The notes: generated by a model from the sequence alone, not told the origin. A stretch of 64,000 bases of DNA from Microbacterium paraoxydans (GCF_018224615.1 NZ_JAGTUK010000004.1:87546-151545); one strand, 5' to 3'; shown: positions 16,995-26,029, counted from the stretch's first letter. Numbers and translations: made by a program.

Positions 16995-18505
16995 GCGGCC
17001 ACCTCTCCTTCGGCCGCACCGGCCATCATGAGTCCGAGCGTCTCCCGGGGCGTGTCACCGGGGACGATGCCGACGATCGTTCCGCGGTACATGACCGCGA
17101 TCCGATCCGCGAGAGCTGCGACCTCGTCCAGCTCCGTGGAGACGACGACCACCGGGATGCCCGCGTCGCGTGTCTCGATGATCCGCTTGTGGATGAACTC
17201 GATCGAGCCGACGTCCACGCCGCGCGTGGGCTGTGCTGCCACGAGCAGTCGGAGATCGCGGCTCATCTCGCGCGCGATCACGACCTTCTGCTGGTTTCCG
17301 CCGGACAGCGTGCCTGCGGGGGTGTGCGGCCCCTGGGCACGGATGTCGTACTCCTTGATGCGCTCGCGCGCGAACTCCTCGAGCACCGCGCGCTTGAGCG
17401 TGCCTGCGCGGCTGAAGGCCGGGTCGTCCGAGCGGTCGAGCACCAGGTTCTCGGCTACGGAGAAACCGCCGACGAGGCCGTCCTCCGTGCGGTCCTCGGG
17501 AACGAATCCGACGCCCGCGTCGAGGATCGCGCGCACGCTCTTGCCGACCAGTTCCTTACCGTCGAGGACGATGCTGCCCTCGACGCGCGCCGCGAGACCG
17601 ACGATGGCCTCCACGAGCTCGGTCTGCCCGTTGCCCTGCACTCCGGCGATCGCGAGCACCTCGCCGGGGCGCACGGTGAAGTCGACATCATCGACCACGA
17701 TCGCTCCGGCCGGGGTGAGCACTCGCAGACCGGAGACCGCCAGTCCTCCCTCACCGAGTCGCGGTGCGTCCTTGTGCACCGTCAGCTCGACCGCGCGGCC
17801 GACCATGAGCGACGCCAGCTCGGCATTGGACGCGGTGGGCGACGCCTCTCCCACGATGCGGCCGAGCCGAACGATCGTGATGGTGTCGGCCACCTCACGC
17901 ACCTCGCGCAGCTTGTGGGTGATGAAGACAATCGCGGTGCCCTCGTCGCGGAGCTGTCGCATGATCCCCATGAGCTCGTCAGTCTCCTGCGGCGTCAGCA
18001 CGGCGGTGGGCTCGTCGAACACGAGCACCTTCGCGTCGCGCGACAGAGCCTTGATGATCTCGACGCGCTGCTGCACGCCGACCGGCAGATCGCCCACGAT
18101 GGCGTCCGGGTCGATGTCGAAACCGAAGCGCGCCGCCACCTCGCGTACGTGCTGTCGGGCCTTGGCGATGTCGAGGGTGCCGAGGCCCTTGGTCTGCTCG
18201 TGCCCCAGCATGACGTTCTCGGCCACGGTGAACACCGGTACGAGCATGAAGTGCTGGTGGACCATGCCGATCCCCGCAGCCATCGCGTCACCGGGGCCCC
18301 GGAAATGCTGCACCTCGTCATCGAGGAGGATCTCTCCCTCGTCGGCCTGGTAGAGGCCGTAGAGGACGTTCATGAGTGTGGACTTGCCCGCGCCGTTCTC
18401 ACCGAGGAGCGCGTGGATCTGTCCCGGCTCGACCACCAGATCGATGTGGTCGTTCGCCACGAGGCTGCCGAATCGCTTGGTGATGCCGCGAAGTTCGAGC
18501 TTCAT
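16991..18505 (-). CDS. Nucleoside ABC transporter ATP-binding protein (two ABC domains)
   Basis: A 504-residue tandem ATPase. Domain 1: Walker [10 protein letters not shown] (about 35-43), Walker B in VLVFDEPTAVL. Domain 2: degenerate Walker A GVQGNGQTE, signature [15 protein letters not shown] and PTRGVDVGS. This tandem form with a weakened second P-loop is shared by ribose-type and BMP-type importers. ATG at 18505 has AAGGTG eight bases upstream. It lies 106 bases downstream of the lipoprotein gene, with a hairpin between, and overlaps the first permease. Confidence 0.92.
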   Translation of the reverse strand: MKLELRGITKRFGSLVANDHIDLVVEPGQIHALLGENGAGKSTLMNVLYGLYQADEGEILLDDEVQHFRGPGDAMAAGIGMVHQHFMLVPVFTVAENVMLGHEQTKGLGTLDIAKARQHVREVAARFGFDIDPDAIVGDLPVGVQQRVEIIKALSRDAKVLVFDEPTAVLTPQETDELMGIMRQLRDEGTAIVFITHKLREVREVADTITIVRLGRIVGEASPTASNAELASLMVGRAVELTVHKDAPRLGEGGLAVSGLRVLTPAGAIVVDDVDFTVRPGEVLAIAGVQGNGQTELVEAIVGLAARVEGSIVLDGKELVGKSVRAILDAGVGFVPEDRTEDGLVGGFSVAENLVLDRSDDPAFSRAGTLKRAVLEEFARERIKEYDIRAQGPHTPAGTLSGGNQQKVVIAREMSRDLRLLVAAQPTRGVDVGSIEFIHKRIIETRDAGIPVVVVSTELDEVAALADRIAVMYRGTIVGIVPGDTPRETLGLMMAGAAEGEVAA

Positions 18506-18557
18506 ATCTGCACCTTATCCAGAAGTGTCATCCAGGAGAATCGTCGTCCGTCCACGG

Positions 18558-18596
18558 CACGGGGCGAGTGGCAGCCTGCTCACCACTCGCCCCGTG
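18558..18596 (-). terminator. Hairpin between lipoprotein and ATPase genes (likely attenuating terminator)
   Basis: CACGGGGCGAGTGG (18558-18571) and CCACTCGCCCCGTG (18583-18596) form a perfect 14-bp stem with an 11-base loop. It sits between the solute-binding gene and the rest of its operon, where partial termination or mRNA protection would give more binding protein than transporter. Confidence 0.7.
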
Positions 18597-18611
18597 TCGG
18601 ACCGTTTCAGA

Positions 18612-19724
18612 TCACGGCGAGTTCTTCGACTCCACCTTGATGTCGCCGGAGATGATCTGCTCCTGCAGCGCCGTCAGCTCGTCCATGAGGCCCTCGGGGA
18701 GCTTGGACTCGAAGTCGCCGAAGCCGGACAGCTTCACGCCCTCGTTCTTCAGCGTGCCGACGTAGGGAGCCGGGTCGAACTTGCCGTCGGCCGCAGCGAT
18801 GGTCGCGTCGTGCACGGCCACATCGATCGCCTTCATGATCGAGACGAGCGTCATGCCGGCCACGCTCGGGTCGGCGACGGCGAGATCGCTGTCGACGCCG
18901 AGCATCAGCGTGTCCTTGCCGCTGTCGGTGATGGCAGCCGCGGCGCTCTGGTAGACCGGGCCGCCGACCGGGAGGATGACGTCGACGCCCTGGTCGAGCA
19001 CGCCCTGTGCGGTCTGCTTCGCGGTGTCGTTGGCGTCGAAGCCACCCGTGAAGGAGCCCTCCTGCGTCGCCGCGTCCCAGCCGAAGACCTGCACCGAGGC
19101 CGACTTGTCCTCGTTGTACTTCTCGACGCCGAGCTGGTAGCCGTCCATGAACACGGCGACCGATGGGATCTGCATGCCGCCGAACGTGCCGACCTTGTTC
19201 ACGCCGCTCTGCGCCGACCACGCGGCAGCCGCGTAGCCGCCGAGGTACGCCGCCTGAGCCGTGTCGAACACGAGGGGCTTGATGTTGGGCGCGTCGACCT
19301 CGCCGTCGAAGTCGTTGTCCGCCCAGTCGTCGATGATCGCGTAGTCGAGCTCAGGGTTTGCGAGCGCCGACTCGACCGTGGCGGCCGAAAGCTTGAAGCC
19401 GACCGAGACGATGAGCGAGCAGCCCTCCGAGACCGCGGTCTCCAGGTTCGGCGCGTAGTCGTTGTCGTTCGCCGACTCGAACTCGAGGGGCTTGATGCCG
19501 AGCTCCTCGGCAGCGCTGTCCATGCCCTCCTTGGCGGACTGGTTGAACGACTTGTCGTTCCAGCCGCCCGCGTCGGAGATCAGGCAGGGAAGGAAGTCGG
19601 AGTCGACCGGCTTCTCCGACCCTCCGGCCTCGTCGGTCGGCGCCTGGCCGCAGCCTGCCAGCGCGAAGATGACGCCCGCGGCGACGGTCGCGCCGAGAAG
19701 CTTCTTGGTGGTGGAGATGGTCAA
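18612..19724 (-). CDS. BMP-family nucleoside-binding lipoprotein
   Basis: A 370-residue solute-binding lipoprotein. Signal peptide with lipobox ALAGC (Cys25), then the Bmp/PnrA fold: CLISDAGGWNDKSFNQSA, LIVSVGFKL, YLGGYAAAAWSAQSGVNKVGTFGG and GVDVILPVGGPV are family segments that line the nucleoside pocket. The start is TTG at 19724: the only nearby ATG is out of frame, and GGGAGG lies six bases upstream of the TTG. First gene of the nucleoside operon; an inverted repeat of 10 bases lies upstream. It is followed by a strong hairpin before the ATPase gene. Confidence 0.92.
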   Translation of the reverse strand: MTISTTKKLLGATVAAGVIFALAGCGQAPTDEAGGSEKPVDSDFLPCLISDAGGWNDKSFNQSAKEGMDSAAEELGIKPLEFESANDNDYAPNLETAVSEGCSLIVSVGFKLSAATVESALANPELDYAIIDDWADNDFDGEVDAPNIKPLVFDTAQAAYLGGYAAAAWSAQSGVNKVGTFGGMQIPSVAVFMDGYQLGVEKYNEDKSASVQVFGWDAATQEGSFTGGFDANDTAKQTAQGVLDQGVDVILPVGGPVYQSAAAAITDSGKDTLMLGVDSDLAVADPSVAGMTLVSIMKAIDVAVHDATIAAADGKFDPAPYVGTLKNEGVKLSGFGDFESKLPEGLMDELTALQEQIISGDIKVESKNSP

Positions 19725-19781
19725 CTCATGCCTCCCTCAACGGAACCGCGACCATCGCGGATCGATCAAAGTTACCTAGTG

Positions 19782-19840
19782 TTTCAGCTTTCGTGCACGC
19801 AGGTCCCCCGTGGTGCTGGCGAAAGGTTACAAAGCTGAAA
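19782..19840 (-). promoter_or_regulatory. Inverted repeat TTTCAGCTTT / AAAGCTGAAA upstream of the nucleoside operon
   Basis: Two perfect 10-base arms, 19782-19791 and 19831-19840, 39 bases apart, lie 58-116 bases upstream of the TTG start of the lipoprotein gene. In addition GTTAC occurs beside each arm (19771-19775 and 19826-19830). The arrangement suggests paired operator half-sites controlling nucleoside uptake; the regulator is not in this window. Confidence 0.45.
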
Positions 19841-19850
19841 TCAACCAGCC

Positions 19851-19874
19851 GATGAGCAGCAACCGCTGCTCATC
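19851..19874 (-). terminator. Hairpin at the end of the manC-like gene
   Basis: GATGAGCAG (19851-19859) and CTGCTCATC (19866-19874) form a perfect 9-bp stem that overlaps the stop codon of the nucleotidyltransferase gene. It would end that transcript before the nucleoside operon promoter. No U-tract follows, so termination is only likely. Confidence 0.45.
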
Positions 19875-20988
19875 AGAGCACGTCGCCCTGTCCGTTCAAC
19901 TTCAGCGACTCCACCACGCCCTTCACGCGCTGTGCGTTCTCCACGGTCGTGACCAGAAGCGCGTCCGGGGTGTCGACGACCACGATGTCCTTGACGCCGA
20001 CGAGGCTGATCACCCGGGAGGTCTGGCTGACGAGGATGCCGCTCGCCGCGTCGCTGAGCACGCGGGCCCGCGGCCCGAGCACGGCGAGGTCGTTCTTCCG
20101 GCCGTTCGTGATGAGCTTGGTGAGCGACGCGAAGTCGCCGACGTCGTCCCAGTCGAAGTGACCGGGCACCACCGCGAGGCGTCCGCGGCGTGCGGCCGGC
20201 TCGGCGACCGCGTAGTCGATCGCGGTCTTCTTGAGGCGCGGCCAGATGCGGTCGACGGCCGGCCCTCGCCGCTCACGGTCGTCCCAGGCCTCGGCGAGCT
20301 CGACCAGTCCCGCGTGGAGCTCCGGCTCGTTCGCGGCGAGCTCCTCGAGGAGCACGCTCGCCCTGGCGATGAACATGCCCGCGTTCCAGAGGTAGCCACG
20401 GTCCGCGAGGTAGTCCTTGGCCGTCTCCAGGTCGGGCTTCTCGACGAAGCTCTCGACGAGGGCGGCCTCCCTGGCGCGCTCGACGACGAGCTCCGACCCC
20501 TTCTTGATGTAGCCGAAGCCGACGGCGGGCTCGGTCGGGGCGATCCCGATCGTGCAGATGTACCCCTCACGGGCGACCTCCACGGCGTCGCGCACCGCGA
20601 ACTCGAACACCCGGGTTCCGCGAATTACGTGGTCGGCGCTGAACGAGCCGATGATCACCTCGGGGTCGCGACGGTGCAGCACGGCGGCGGCCAGCCCGAT
20701 CGCGGCGGCGGACTCGCGCGGCTCCGACTCCAGGAACACGTTCAGATCGGCGATGCCCGGGAGCTCGGCCTCGACGGCCGCGCGGTGCGCGCGCCCGGTC
20801 ACCACGGCGATGCGGTCGGGTCCGGCGAGCGGTTCCAGACGATCCCACGTGTCGCGCAGGAGCGAATGCCCGGAGCCGGTCAGGTCGTGCAGGAACTTGG
20901 GGGCGTCCGCTCGGGACAGCGGCCACAGCCTGCTGCCGATGCCTCCGGCCGGGATGACCGCGTAGAAGTCCTCGATGGGTTCGCTCAC
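19873..20988 (-). CDS. manC: Mannose-1-phosphate guanylyltransferase
   Basis: A 371-residue nucleotidyltransferase making GDP-mannose from mannose 1-phosphate and GTP, for glycan and glycolipid synthesis. AVIPAGGIGSRLWPLSRADAPKF (about 9-31, cited in part) is the pyrophosphorylase signature; FSADHVI, VGFGYIKKG, FVEKPD and WNAGMF are the further conserved blocks, and PGHFDWDDVGDF closes the active site. The C-terminal isomerase domain of bifunctional forms is absent. GTG at 20988 is used because a TACGCT -10 box ends exactly six bases before it and homology begins there. Divergent from sdhC. Confidence 0.92.
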   Translation of the reverse strand: MSEPIEDFYAVIPAGGIGSRLWPLSRADAPKFLHDLTGSGHSLLRDTWDRLEPLAGPDRIAVVTGRAHRAAVEAELPGIADLNVFLESEPRESAAAIGLAAAVLHRRDPEVIIGSFSADHVIRGTRVFEFAVRDAVEVAREGYICTIGIAPTEPAVGFGYIKKGSELVVERAREAALVESFVEKPDLETAKDYLADRGYLWNAGMFIARASVLLEELAANEPELHAGLVELAEAWDDRERRGPAVDRIWPRLKKTAIDYAVAEPAARRGRLAVVPGHFDWDDVGDFASLTKLITNGRKNDLAVLGPRARVLSDAASGILVSQTSRVISLVGVKDIVVVDTPDALLVTTVENAQRVKGVVESLKLNGQGDVL

Positions 20989-20994
20989 CCGGCC

Positions 20995-21000
20995 AGCGTA
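20995..21000 (-). promoter_or_regulatory. manC: -10 box TACGCT, leaderless manC
   Basis: TACGCT lies with exactly six bases between it and the GTG start at 20988, placing the transcript start at or next to the start codon. No Shine-Dalgarno is present. Confidence 0.5.
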
Positions 21001-21115
21001 CCCAGGCGGCCGGTCCGCCCACCGTGTCCCGCTCCGCATCGCACTGTTCCGGACCGCTCCCTGGCGCGCCCCGTGGTTAGGGTCCCCTTCGTCGCCCACG
21101 GCCTTCTCACAGGAA

Positions 21116-21121
21116 TAGGAT
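21116..21121 (+). promoter_or_regulatory. Candidate -10 box for the sdh operon
   Basis: TAGGAT at 21116-21121 would give a leader of about 87 bases before the sdhC GTG at 21215. A second candidate, TAGGGT, lies near 21078. Neither has a clear -35 hexamer. Confidence 0.3.
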
Positions 21122-21214
21122 GGAGGGCGATCGGGCGTGCCTGCCCCTCCCCTGCACTTCGAGGGGTCGAGACGGCGCACGCGACCGAGTCACATCGATC
21201 CAGGGAGGACGACC

Positions 21215-21649
21215 GTGTCCACAAGCGCTCGCTTGACACCGTCGATTTCGGAAACCACGTCCAAGACCCCCCGCGGCACCCTCTACCGGGGCCGCGAAGG
21301 CATGTGGTCGTGGGTGCTTCACCGCATCACCGGAGTCGCCATCTTCTTCTTCCTGTTGGTGCACGTGCTCGACACGGCGCTGATCAGGGTGTCGCCGGAG
21401 GCGTACGACGCGGTCATCGGCACGTACAAGAACCCGGTGATGGCGCTCGGCGAGGTCGTGCTCGTCGCCGGCATCGTGTTCCACGCGATGAACGGTCTGC
21501 GCATCATCGCGGTGGACTTCTGGTCGAAGGGCGCCAAGTACCAGCGCCAGCTCTTCTGGGGCGTGCTGCTCGTCTGGGGCATCATCATGGCCGGCTTCGT
21601 CCCGCGCCACCTGATGCTCGCATTCGCCGGCTTCGGAGGAGGACACTGA
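21215..21649 (+). CDS. sdhC: Succinate dehydrogenase cytochrome b556 subunit
   Basis: A 144-residue membrane subunit with three helices (about 35-57, 75-98, 112-132). HRITGVAIFFFLLVHVLD and VFHAMNGLR (His90, H-x2-N-G-x-R) are the heme/quinone-site motifs of SdhC. GTG at 21215 is chosen because GGAGG (21204-21208) lies six bases upstream; an in-frame GTG at 21137 would add an Arg-rich extension with no RBS. It anchors the dehydrogenase to the membrane and passes electrons to quinone. Its stop overlaps the sdhD start (TGATG). Confidence 0.93.
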   Translation: MSTSARLTPSISETTSKTPRGTLYRGREGMWSWVLHRITGVAIFFFLLVHVLDTALIRVSPEAYDAVIGTYKNPVMALGEVVLVAGIVFHAMNGLRIIAVDFWSKGAKYQRQLFWGVLLVWGIIMAGFVPRHLMLAFAGFGGGH

Positions 21650-22089
21650 TGAGCACCCAGACCGCCGTCGCCCCCGCTCGTCGTCAGCGCGGGGTCAACC
21701 TGGAGAAGTGGGGCTGGGTCTTCATGCGCGTCTCGGGCGTCGTGCTCGTCGTGCTGATCTTCGGCCACCTCTTCGTCAACCTGATGCTCGGCGAAGGCAT
21801 CCACGCGCTCGACTTCGCGTTCATCGCCGGCAAGTTCGCCACGCCGTTCTGGCAGTGGTGGGACGTGCTGATGCTGTGGCTCGCGCTCATCCACGGCGCC
21901 AACGGCATGCGCACGATCGTGAACGACTACGTGACCAACGCCACCGCCCGCAAGGCGCTCGTGTGGGCACTCGGGCTGGCCGCCGGCCTGCTCATCCTCC
22001 TCGGCACGCTGGTCGTCTTCACGTTCGACCCCTGCCTGGGTGTGACCGAGTCCAGCACGCTGTGGGAGACCTGCCAGGCGCAGGGCTGA
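21649..22089 (+). CDS. sdhD: Succinate dehydrogenase hydrophobic membrane anchor subunit
   Basis: A 146-residue membrane protein with three hydrophobic segments (about 23-48, 68-90, 106-125). [16 protein letters not shown] repeats the H-x2-N-G-x-R pattern seen in sdhC and probably contributes a heme ligand. The ATG overlaps the sdhC stop by one base. The C-terminus after the last helix contains two cysteines (FDPCLG and WETCQA), an uncommon detail. Nineteen bases with AAAGAAGAGG precede sdhA. Confidence 0.9.
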   Translation: MSTQTAVAPARRQRGVNLEKWGWVFMRVSGVVLVVLIFGHLFVNLMLGEGIHALDFAFIAGKFATPFWQWWDVLMLWLALIHGANGMRTIVNDYVTNATARKALVWALGLAAGLLILLGTLVVFTFDPCLGVTESSTLWETCQAQG

Positions 22090-22108
22090 AAGAAGAGGCA
22101 TACGAGAA

Positions 22109-23935
22109 GTGACTACCCAGACGCAGGATTCCGTCGTCCGTGACGGCGTGCACTACCACCAGTTCGACATCGTCATCGTGGGCGCCGGCGGCGCCGGCAT
22201 GCGAGCCGCCATCGAGGCCGGCCCCGGTGCCAGAACGGCCGTGATCTCCAAGCTCTACCCCACGCGTTCGCACACCGGTGCCGCGCAGGGTGGCATGGCG
22301 GCGGCTCTCGCGAACGTCGAAGAGGACTCCTGGGAGTGGCACACCTTCGACACCGTCAAGGGCGGCGACTACCTCGTCGACCAGGACGCGGCGGAGATCC
22401 TCGCGAAGGAGGCCATCGACGCGGTCATCGATCTCGAGAACATGGGCCTCCCCTTCAACCGCACGCCCGAGGGGAAGATCGACCAGCGCCGCTTCGGCGG
22501 TCACACGGCCGAGCACGGCAAGACCCCGGTCCGCCGCGCGTGCTACGCCGCCGACCGCACGGGCCACATGATCCTGCAGACGCTGTTCCAGAACTGCGTC
22601 AAGCTCGGCATCAACTTCTTCAACGAGTTCTACGTGCTCGACCTCATCACGGTGAAGGACGACGCGGGCAGGACGCAGATCGCCGGTGTGGTCGCGTACG
22701 ATCTGGCCACCGGCGAGCTGCACGTCTTCCAGTCCAAGGCCGTCATCTTCGCGACGGGCGGCTTCGGGAAGATCTTCAAGACCACGTCGAACGCGCACAC
22801 GCTCACGGGTGACGGCGTCGGGATCGTCTGGCGCAAGGGCCTGCCTCTGGAGGACCTCGAGTTCTTCCAGTTCCACCCGACCGGGCTCGCTGGACTCGGC
22901 ATCCTCCTCACCGAGGGTGCGCGAGGCGAGGGCGCGATCCTGCGCAACGCCTCCGGCGAGCGGTTCATGGAGCGCTACGCCCCCACCATCAAGGACCTCG
23001 CCCCGCGTGACATCGTCGCGCGCTGCATGGTGCAGGAGGTCGCGGAGGGTCGCGGCGCCGGTCCGCACAAGGACTACGTGCTGCTCGACTGCACGCACCT
23101 GGGCGCCGACGTGCTCGAGACCAAACTGCCCGACATCACCGAGTTCGCCCGCACGTACCTCGGCGTCGACCCGGTCGTCGAGCCCGTGCCGGTGATGCCG
23201 ACCGCGCACTACGCCATGGGCGGCATCCCCACCAACAACAACGGCGAGGTCCTCGCCGACAACGACACTGTCGTCCCCGGCCTCTACGCGGCCGGCGAGT
23301 GCGCGTGCGTCTCGGTGCACGGCGCCAACCGCCTCGGCACCAACTCGCTGCTCGACATCAACGTGTTCGGCAAGCGCTCGGGCCGCAACGCGGTGGAGTA
23401 CGTCAAGACCGCTGAGTTCGTGCCGCTTCCCGAGAACCCCGCCGCCTTCGTGTCGGACATGCTTGAGGGCCTGCGCAACAACCAGGGCACCGAGCGCATC
23501 GCCGTGCTGCGCAAGACGCTGCAGGACGAGATGGACAAGGGCGCGCAGGTGTTCCGCACGCACGAGTCGCTGCAGCACGTGCTGGGCGTGATCGCCGAGC
23601 TGCGCGAGCGCTACAAGAACGTGCACGTCGACGACAAGGGCCACCGCTTCAACACCGACCTGCTCGAGGCCGTGGAGCTGGGCTTCCTGCTCGACATCGC
23701 CGAGGTCGTCGTCTACGCCGCGCAGAACCGCGAGGAGAGCCGCGGCGGCCACATGCGCGACGACTTCCCGAAGCGCGACGACGAGAATTACATGAAGCAC
23801 ACCATGGCGTACCTGACGGGCGACCCGCACTCGTCGGACCCCAGCGACCACATCAAGCTCGACTGGAAGCCCGTCGTGTTCACCAAGAACGACAAGGGCG
23901 AGTTGAACTACCCGCCGATGGAGAGGAAGTACTGA
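22109..23935 (+). CDS. sdhA: Succinate dehydrogenase flavoprotein subunit
   Basis: A 608-residue FAD protein oxidising succinate to fumarate in the TCA cycle. Motifs: [11 protein letters not shown] (FAD-binding), [10 protein letters not shown] with His55, the residue to which FAD is covalently attached, [24 protein letters not shown] (active site), and [23 protein letters not shown] (second FAD region). GTG at 22109 has GAAGAGG upstream. Length is normal for actinobacterial SdhA. It is the third gene of sdhCDAB. Confidence 0.97.
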   Translation: MTTQTQDSVVRDGVHYHQFDIVIVGAGGAGMRAAIEAGPGARTAVISKLYPTRSHTGAAQGGMAAALANVEEDSWEWHTFDTVKGGDYLVDQDAAEILAKEAIDAVIDLENMGLPFNRTPEGKIDQRRFGGHTAEHGKTPVRRACYAADRTGHMILQTLFQNCVKLGINFFNEFYVLDLITVKDDAGRTQIAGVVAYDLATGELHVFQSKAVIFATGGFGKIFKTTSNAHTLTGDGVGIVWRKGLPLEDLEFFQFHPTGLAGLGILLTEGARGEGAILRNASGERFMERYAPTIKDLAPRDIVARCMVQEVAEGRGAGPHKDYVLLDCTHLGADVLETKLPDITEFARTYLGVDPVVEPVPVMPTAHYAMGGIPTNNNGEVLADNDTVVPGLYAAGECACVSVHGANRLGTNSLLDINVFGKRSGRNAVEYVKTAEFVPLPENPAAFVSDMLEGLRNNQGTERIAVLRKTLQDEMDKGAQVFRTHESLQHVLGVIAELRERYKNVHVDDKGHRFNTDLLEAVELGFLLDIAEVVVYAAQNREESRGGHMRDDFPKRDDENYMKHTMAYLTGDPHSSDPSDHIKLDWKPVVFTKNDKGELNYPPMERKY

Positions 23936-23937
23936 GC

Positions 23938-24705
23938 ATGTCGAACGCGATCGCCGAAGCGCCGGCCGAGACCACGGAAGACACCGGCATCCAGTCCTTC
24001 ATCGTCACGTTCAACATCCGCCGGTTCGACCCGGAGGTCGACAGCGAGCCGCACTGGGTCGACTACGACGTGGAGCTCTACTCCACCGACCGCGTGCTCG
24101 ACGCCCTGCACAAGATCAAGTGGGAGGTCGACGGCTCGCTCACGTTCCGCCGCTCCTGCGCCCACGGGATCTGCGGCTCGGACGCCATGCGCATCAACGG
24201 CCGCAACCGCCTCGCCTGCAAGACGCTGATCAAGGACCTCGACATCTCGAAGCCGATCTACGTCGAGGCCATCAAGGGCCTGCCGCTGGAGAAGGACCTC
24301 GTCGTCGACATGGAGCCCTTCTTCGCGTCGTACCGCGAAGTGCAGCCCTTCCTCGTGGCCAACTCCGTGCCGGAGAAGGGCAAGGAGCGCCTGCAGACCA
24401 TCGCCGACCGCGAGATCTTCGACGACACCACCAAGTGCATCCTGTGCGCGGCGTGCACCTCGTCGTGCCCCGTGTTCTGGACCGACGGGCAGTACTTCGG
24501 CCCGGCGGCGATCGTCAACGCGCACCGCTTCATCTTCGACTCGCGCGACGACAACGCCGCCGTGCGCCTCGACATCCTCAACGACAAGGAGGGTGTGTGG
24601 CGCTGCCGCACCACCTTCAACTGCTCCGAGGCGTGCCCCCGCGGCATTGAGGTGACCAAGGCGATCGCCGAGGTCAAGCAGGCGGTGCTCCGGGGCCGTC
24701 CCTGA
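23938..24705 (+). CDS. sdhB: Succinate dehydrogenase iron-sulfur subunit
   Basis: A 255-residue protein with all three clusters: [2Fe-2S] in SCAHGICGSD...LAC (Cys74, Cys79, Asp82 replacing the third Cys as in E. coli, Cys94), [4Fe-4S] and [3Fe-4S] in CILCAACTSSCPVFW, CRTTFNC and CSEACPRGI. It carries electrons from SdhA to the membrane subunits. The start lies two bases after the sdhA stop, and a 16-bp hairpin follows the stop. Confidence 0.97.
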   Translation: MSNAIAEAPAETTEDTGIQSFIVTFNIRRFDPEVDSEPHWVDYDVELYSTDRVLDALHKIKWEVDGSLTFRRSCAHGICGSDAMRINGRNRLACKTLIKDLDISKPIYVEAIKGLPLEKDLVVDMEPFFASYREVQPFLVANSVPEKGKERLQTIADREIFDDTTKCILCAACTSSCPVFWTDGQYFGPAAIVNAHRFIFDSRDDNAAVRLDILNDKEGVWRCRTTFNCSEACPRGIEVTKAIAEVKQAVLRGRP

Positions 24706-24721
24706 CGCGTTCCGACTCTCC

Positions 24722-24759
24722 CGCGAAAGGCGGCTCCTGTTCTGGAGCCGCCTTTCGCG
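24722..24759 (+). terminator. Strong hairpin after sdhB
   Basis: CGCGAAAGGCGGCTCC (24722-24737) and GGAGCCGCCTTTCGCG (24744-24759) form a perfect 16-bp stem with loop TGTTCT. It ends the sdhCDAB operon. There is no T-tract, so it is a stem-only terminator of the actinobacterial kind. Confidence 0.8.
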
Positions 24760-24793
24760 TGGAGGGGCGCCGTCTCGCCCTGGCCGGCTTGGA

Positions 24794-24799
24794 TAGGGT
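24794..24799 (+). promoter_or_regulatory. -10 box TAGGGT, leaderless yihY-like gene
   Basis: TAGGGT is followed by exactly six bases and then the GTG at 24806, with no usable Shine-Dalgarno. Confidence 0.5.
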
Positions 24800-24805
24800 G
24801 GGGGC

Positions 24806-26020
24806 GTGTCCGACCCCGCTGGTGCCGCGACCGAGTCCGGTCGTCTCGATGCCGCCGTCGAGCGTGCGACCGCGCTGACTCAGCGCACACTGGCGCTGTT
24901 CCCGGTGCGGGTGTGGCGGCACTTCCTGCAGCACAACGGCTTCCTGCTCGCCGCGGGCGTGAGCTATCAGGCGCTGTTCGCGATCTTCGCCGCGGTCTAC
25001 CTGGCGTTCGCGATCGCGGGCCTCTGGCTGGGCGGCAGCGAAGACGCCGTGAACGGCCTCATCGACATCATCAACAACTACATCCCGAACTTGATCCTCG
25101 AGCAGGGCGGGGTGTTCACGCCTCAGCAGGTGCAGGAGATCGCCTCCAACACGACCGGTGTCCTCGGCGTCACGGGTCTGATCGCGCTCGGCACCGTGAT
25201 CTGGACCGCGATCGGCTGGGTGACCTTCTCCCGTCGAGCGATACGCGACATCTTCGGTCTCGAGCCGGATCGCCGCAGCTACCTCGTCCTGAAGGCACGG
25301 GACCTGCTGGCCGCCCTGATCTTCGGCGTCTCCTTGATCCTCGGCTCGGCACTCAGCTCGGCGAGCGCCGCCGTCCTCAGCTGGGTGCTCTCCCTGCTCG
25401 GCTGGGACTCCGGATCGGACGGCCTCAACCTCGGCATCCGGATCGGCACGGTTCTCGTGTCCTTCGTGCTGCTGACGGGTGCGCTGGCCGCGATGGTGCG
25501 GTTCCTCACCGGAACCTCGCTGCACTGGGGGACGATCTGGCCGGGCGCGCTTCTGGGCGGCGCCGCCATGACGGTGCTGCAGTTCGGCGTCGGCTTCCTG
25601 CTGAGCTACACGCCGTCGAATCCCCTCCTGGCCACCTTCGCGATCTTCGTCGGGCTCCTGCTGTGGTTCCGCGTGAACGGTGTGGTGATGCTCGTCGCAG
25701 CGTCGTGGATGGCGGTCACGGCACAGGACCGGGACCTGCCGCTCCTGGCCCAGACCGACGCCGAGCGCCGCATCGCCGAGCACCAGGCCCTGCTCGTCGC
25801 CGCTCGTATCCGCGCACGCGATGCGCAGCAGGCCCGCGACGCCGCGCCGTGGTACCGCGCGTGGGCGGCCGAACGGGCGCTGCGTCACGCACAGGCGGAC
25901 GTCGCGCACCTCGAGGCGACGGCTCCCCCGCCGCCCCCGGCGGGCTCGCCTCTGGCACAGCGTCTGCTCGCAGAGCTCAACCACCGGCAGGAGCGGGGCG
26001 ATGTCGGAGGCGCTCGTTAG
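24806..26020 (+). CDS. YihY/BrkB-family inner membrane protein
   Basis: A 404-residue membrane protein. About six hydrophobic helices lie between residues 45 and 315; ALFPVRVWRHFLQHNGFLLAAGVSYQALFAIF at the N-terminus (seen in parts) and FTFS-like WVTFSRRAIRDIFG are typical of the YihY/UPF0761 family. The C-terminal 90 residues are charged and probably coiled, ending in a Pro-rich stretch. The family was once misnamed RNase BN; its function is unknown. The GTG start is fixed by the leaderless -10 spacing. It is nine bases from the exonuclease gene, which has its own -10 box inside the 3' end of this gene. Confidence 0.85.
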   Translation: MSDPAGAATESGRLDAAVERATALTQRTLALFPVRVWRHFLQHNGFLLAAGVSYQALFAIFAAVYLAFAIAGLWLGGSEDAVNGLIDIINNYIPNLILEQGGVFTPQQVQEIASNTTGVLGVTGLIALGTVIWTAIGWVTFSRRAIRDIFGLEPDRRSYLVLKARDLLAALIFGVSLILGSALSSASAAVLSWVLSLLGWDSGSDGLNLGIRIGTVLVSFVLLTGALAAMVRFLTGTSLHWGTIWPGALLGGAAMTVLQFGVGFLLSYTPSNPLLATFAIFVGLLLWFRVNGVVMLVAASWMAVTAQDRDLPLLAQTDAERRIAEHQALLVAARIRARDAQQARDAAPWYRAWAAERALRHAQADVAHLEATAPPPPPAGSPLAQRLLAELNHRQERGDVGGAR

Positions 26021-26023
26021 GCT
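26018..26023 (+). promoter_or_regulatory. -10 box TAGGCT, leaderless xth
   Basis: TAGGCT uses the stop codon TAG of the preceding gene and ends six bases before the ATG at 26030. Confidence 0.5.
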
Positions 26024-26029
26024 GGAGCA

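Noticed and set aside
19725-19872. Riboswitch upstream of the nucleoside lipoprotein
   Set aside because: The gap holds a simple long-spaced inverted repeat and a hairpin at the manC end. No purine-riboswitch core pairing is evident.
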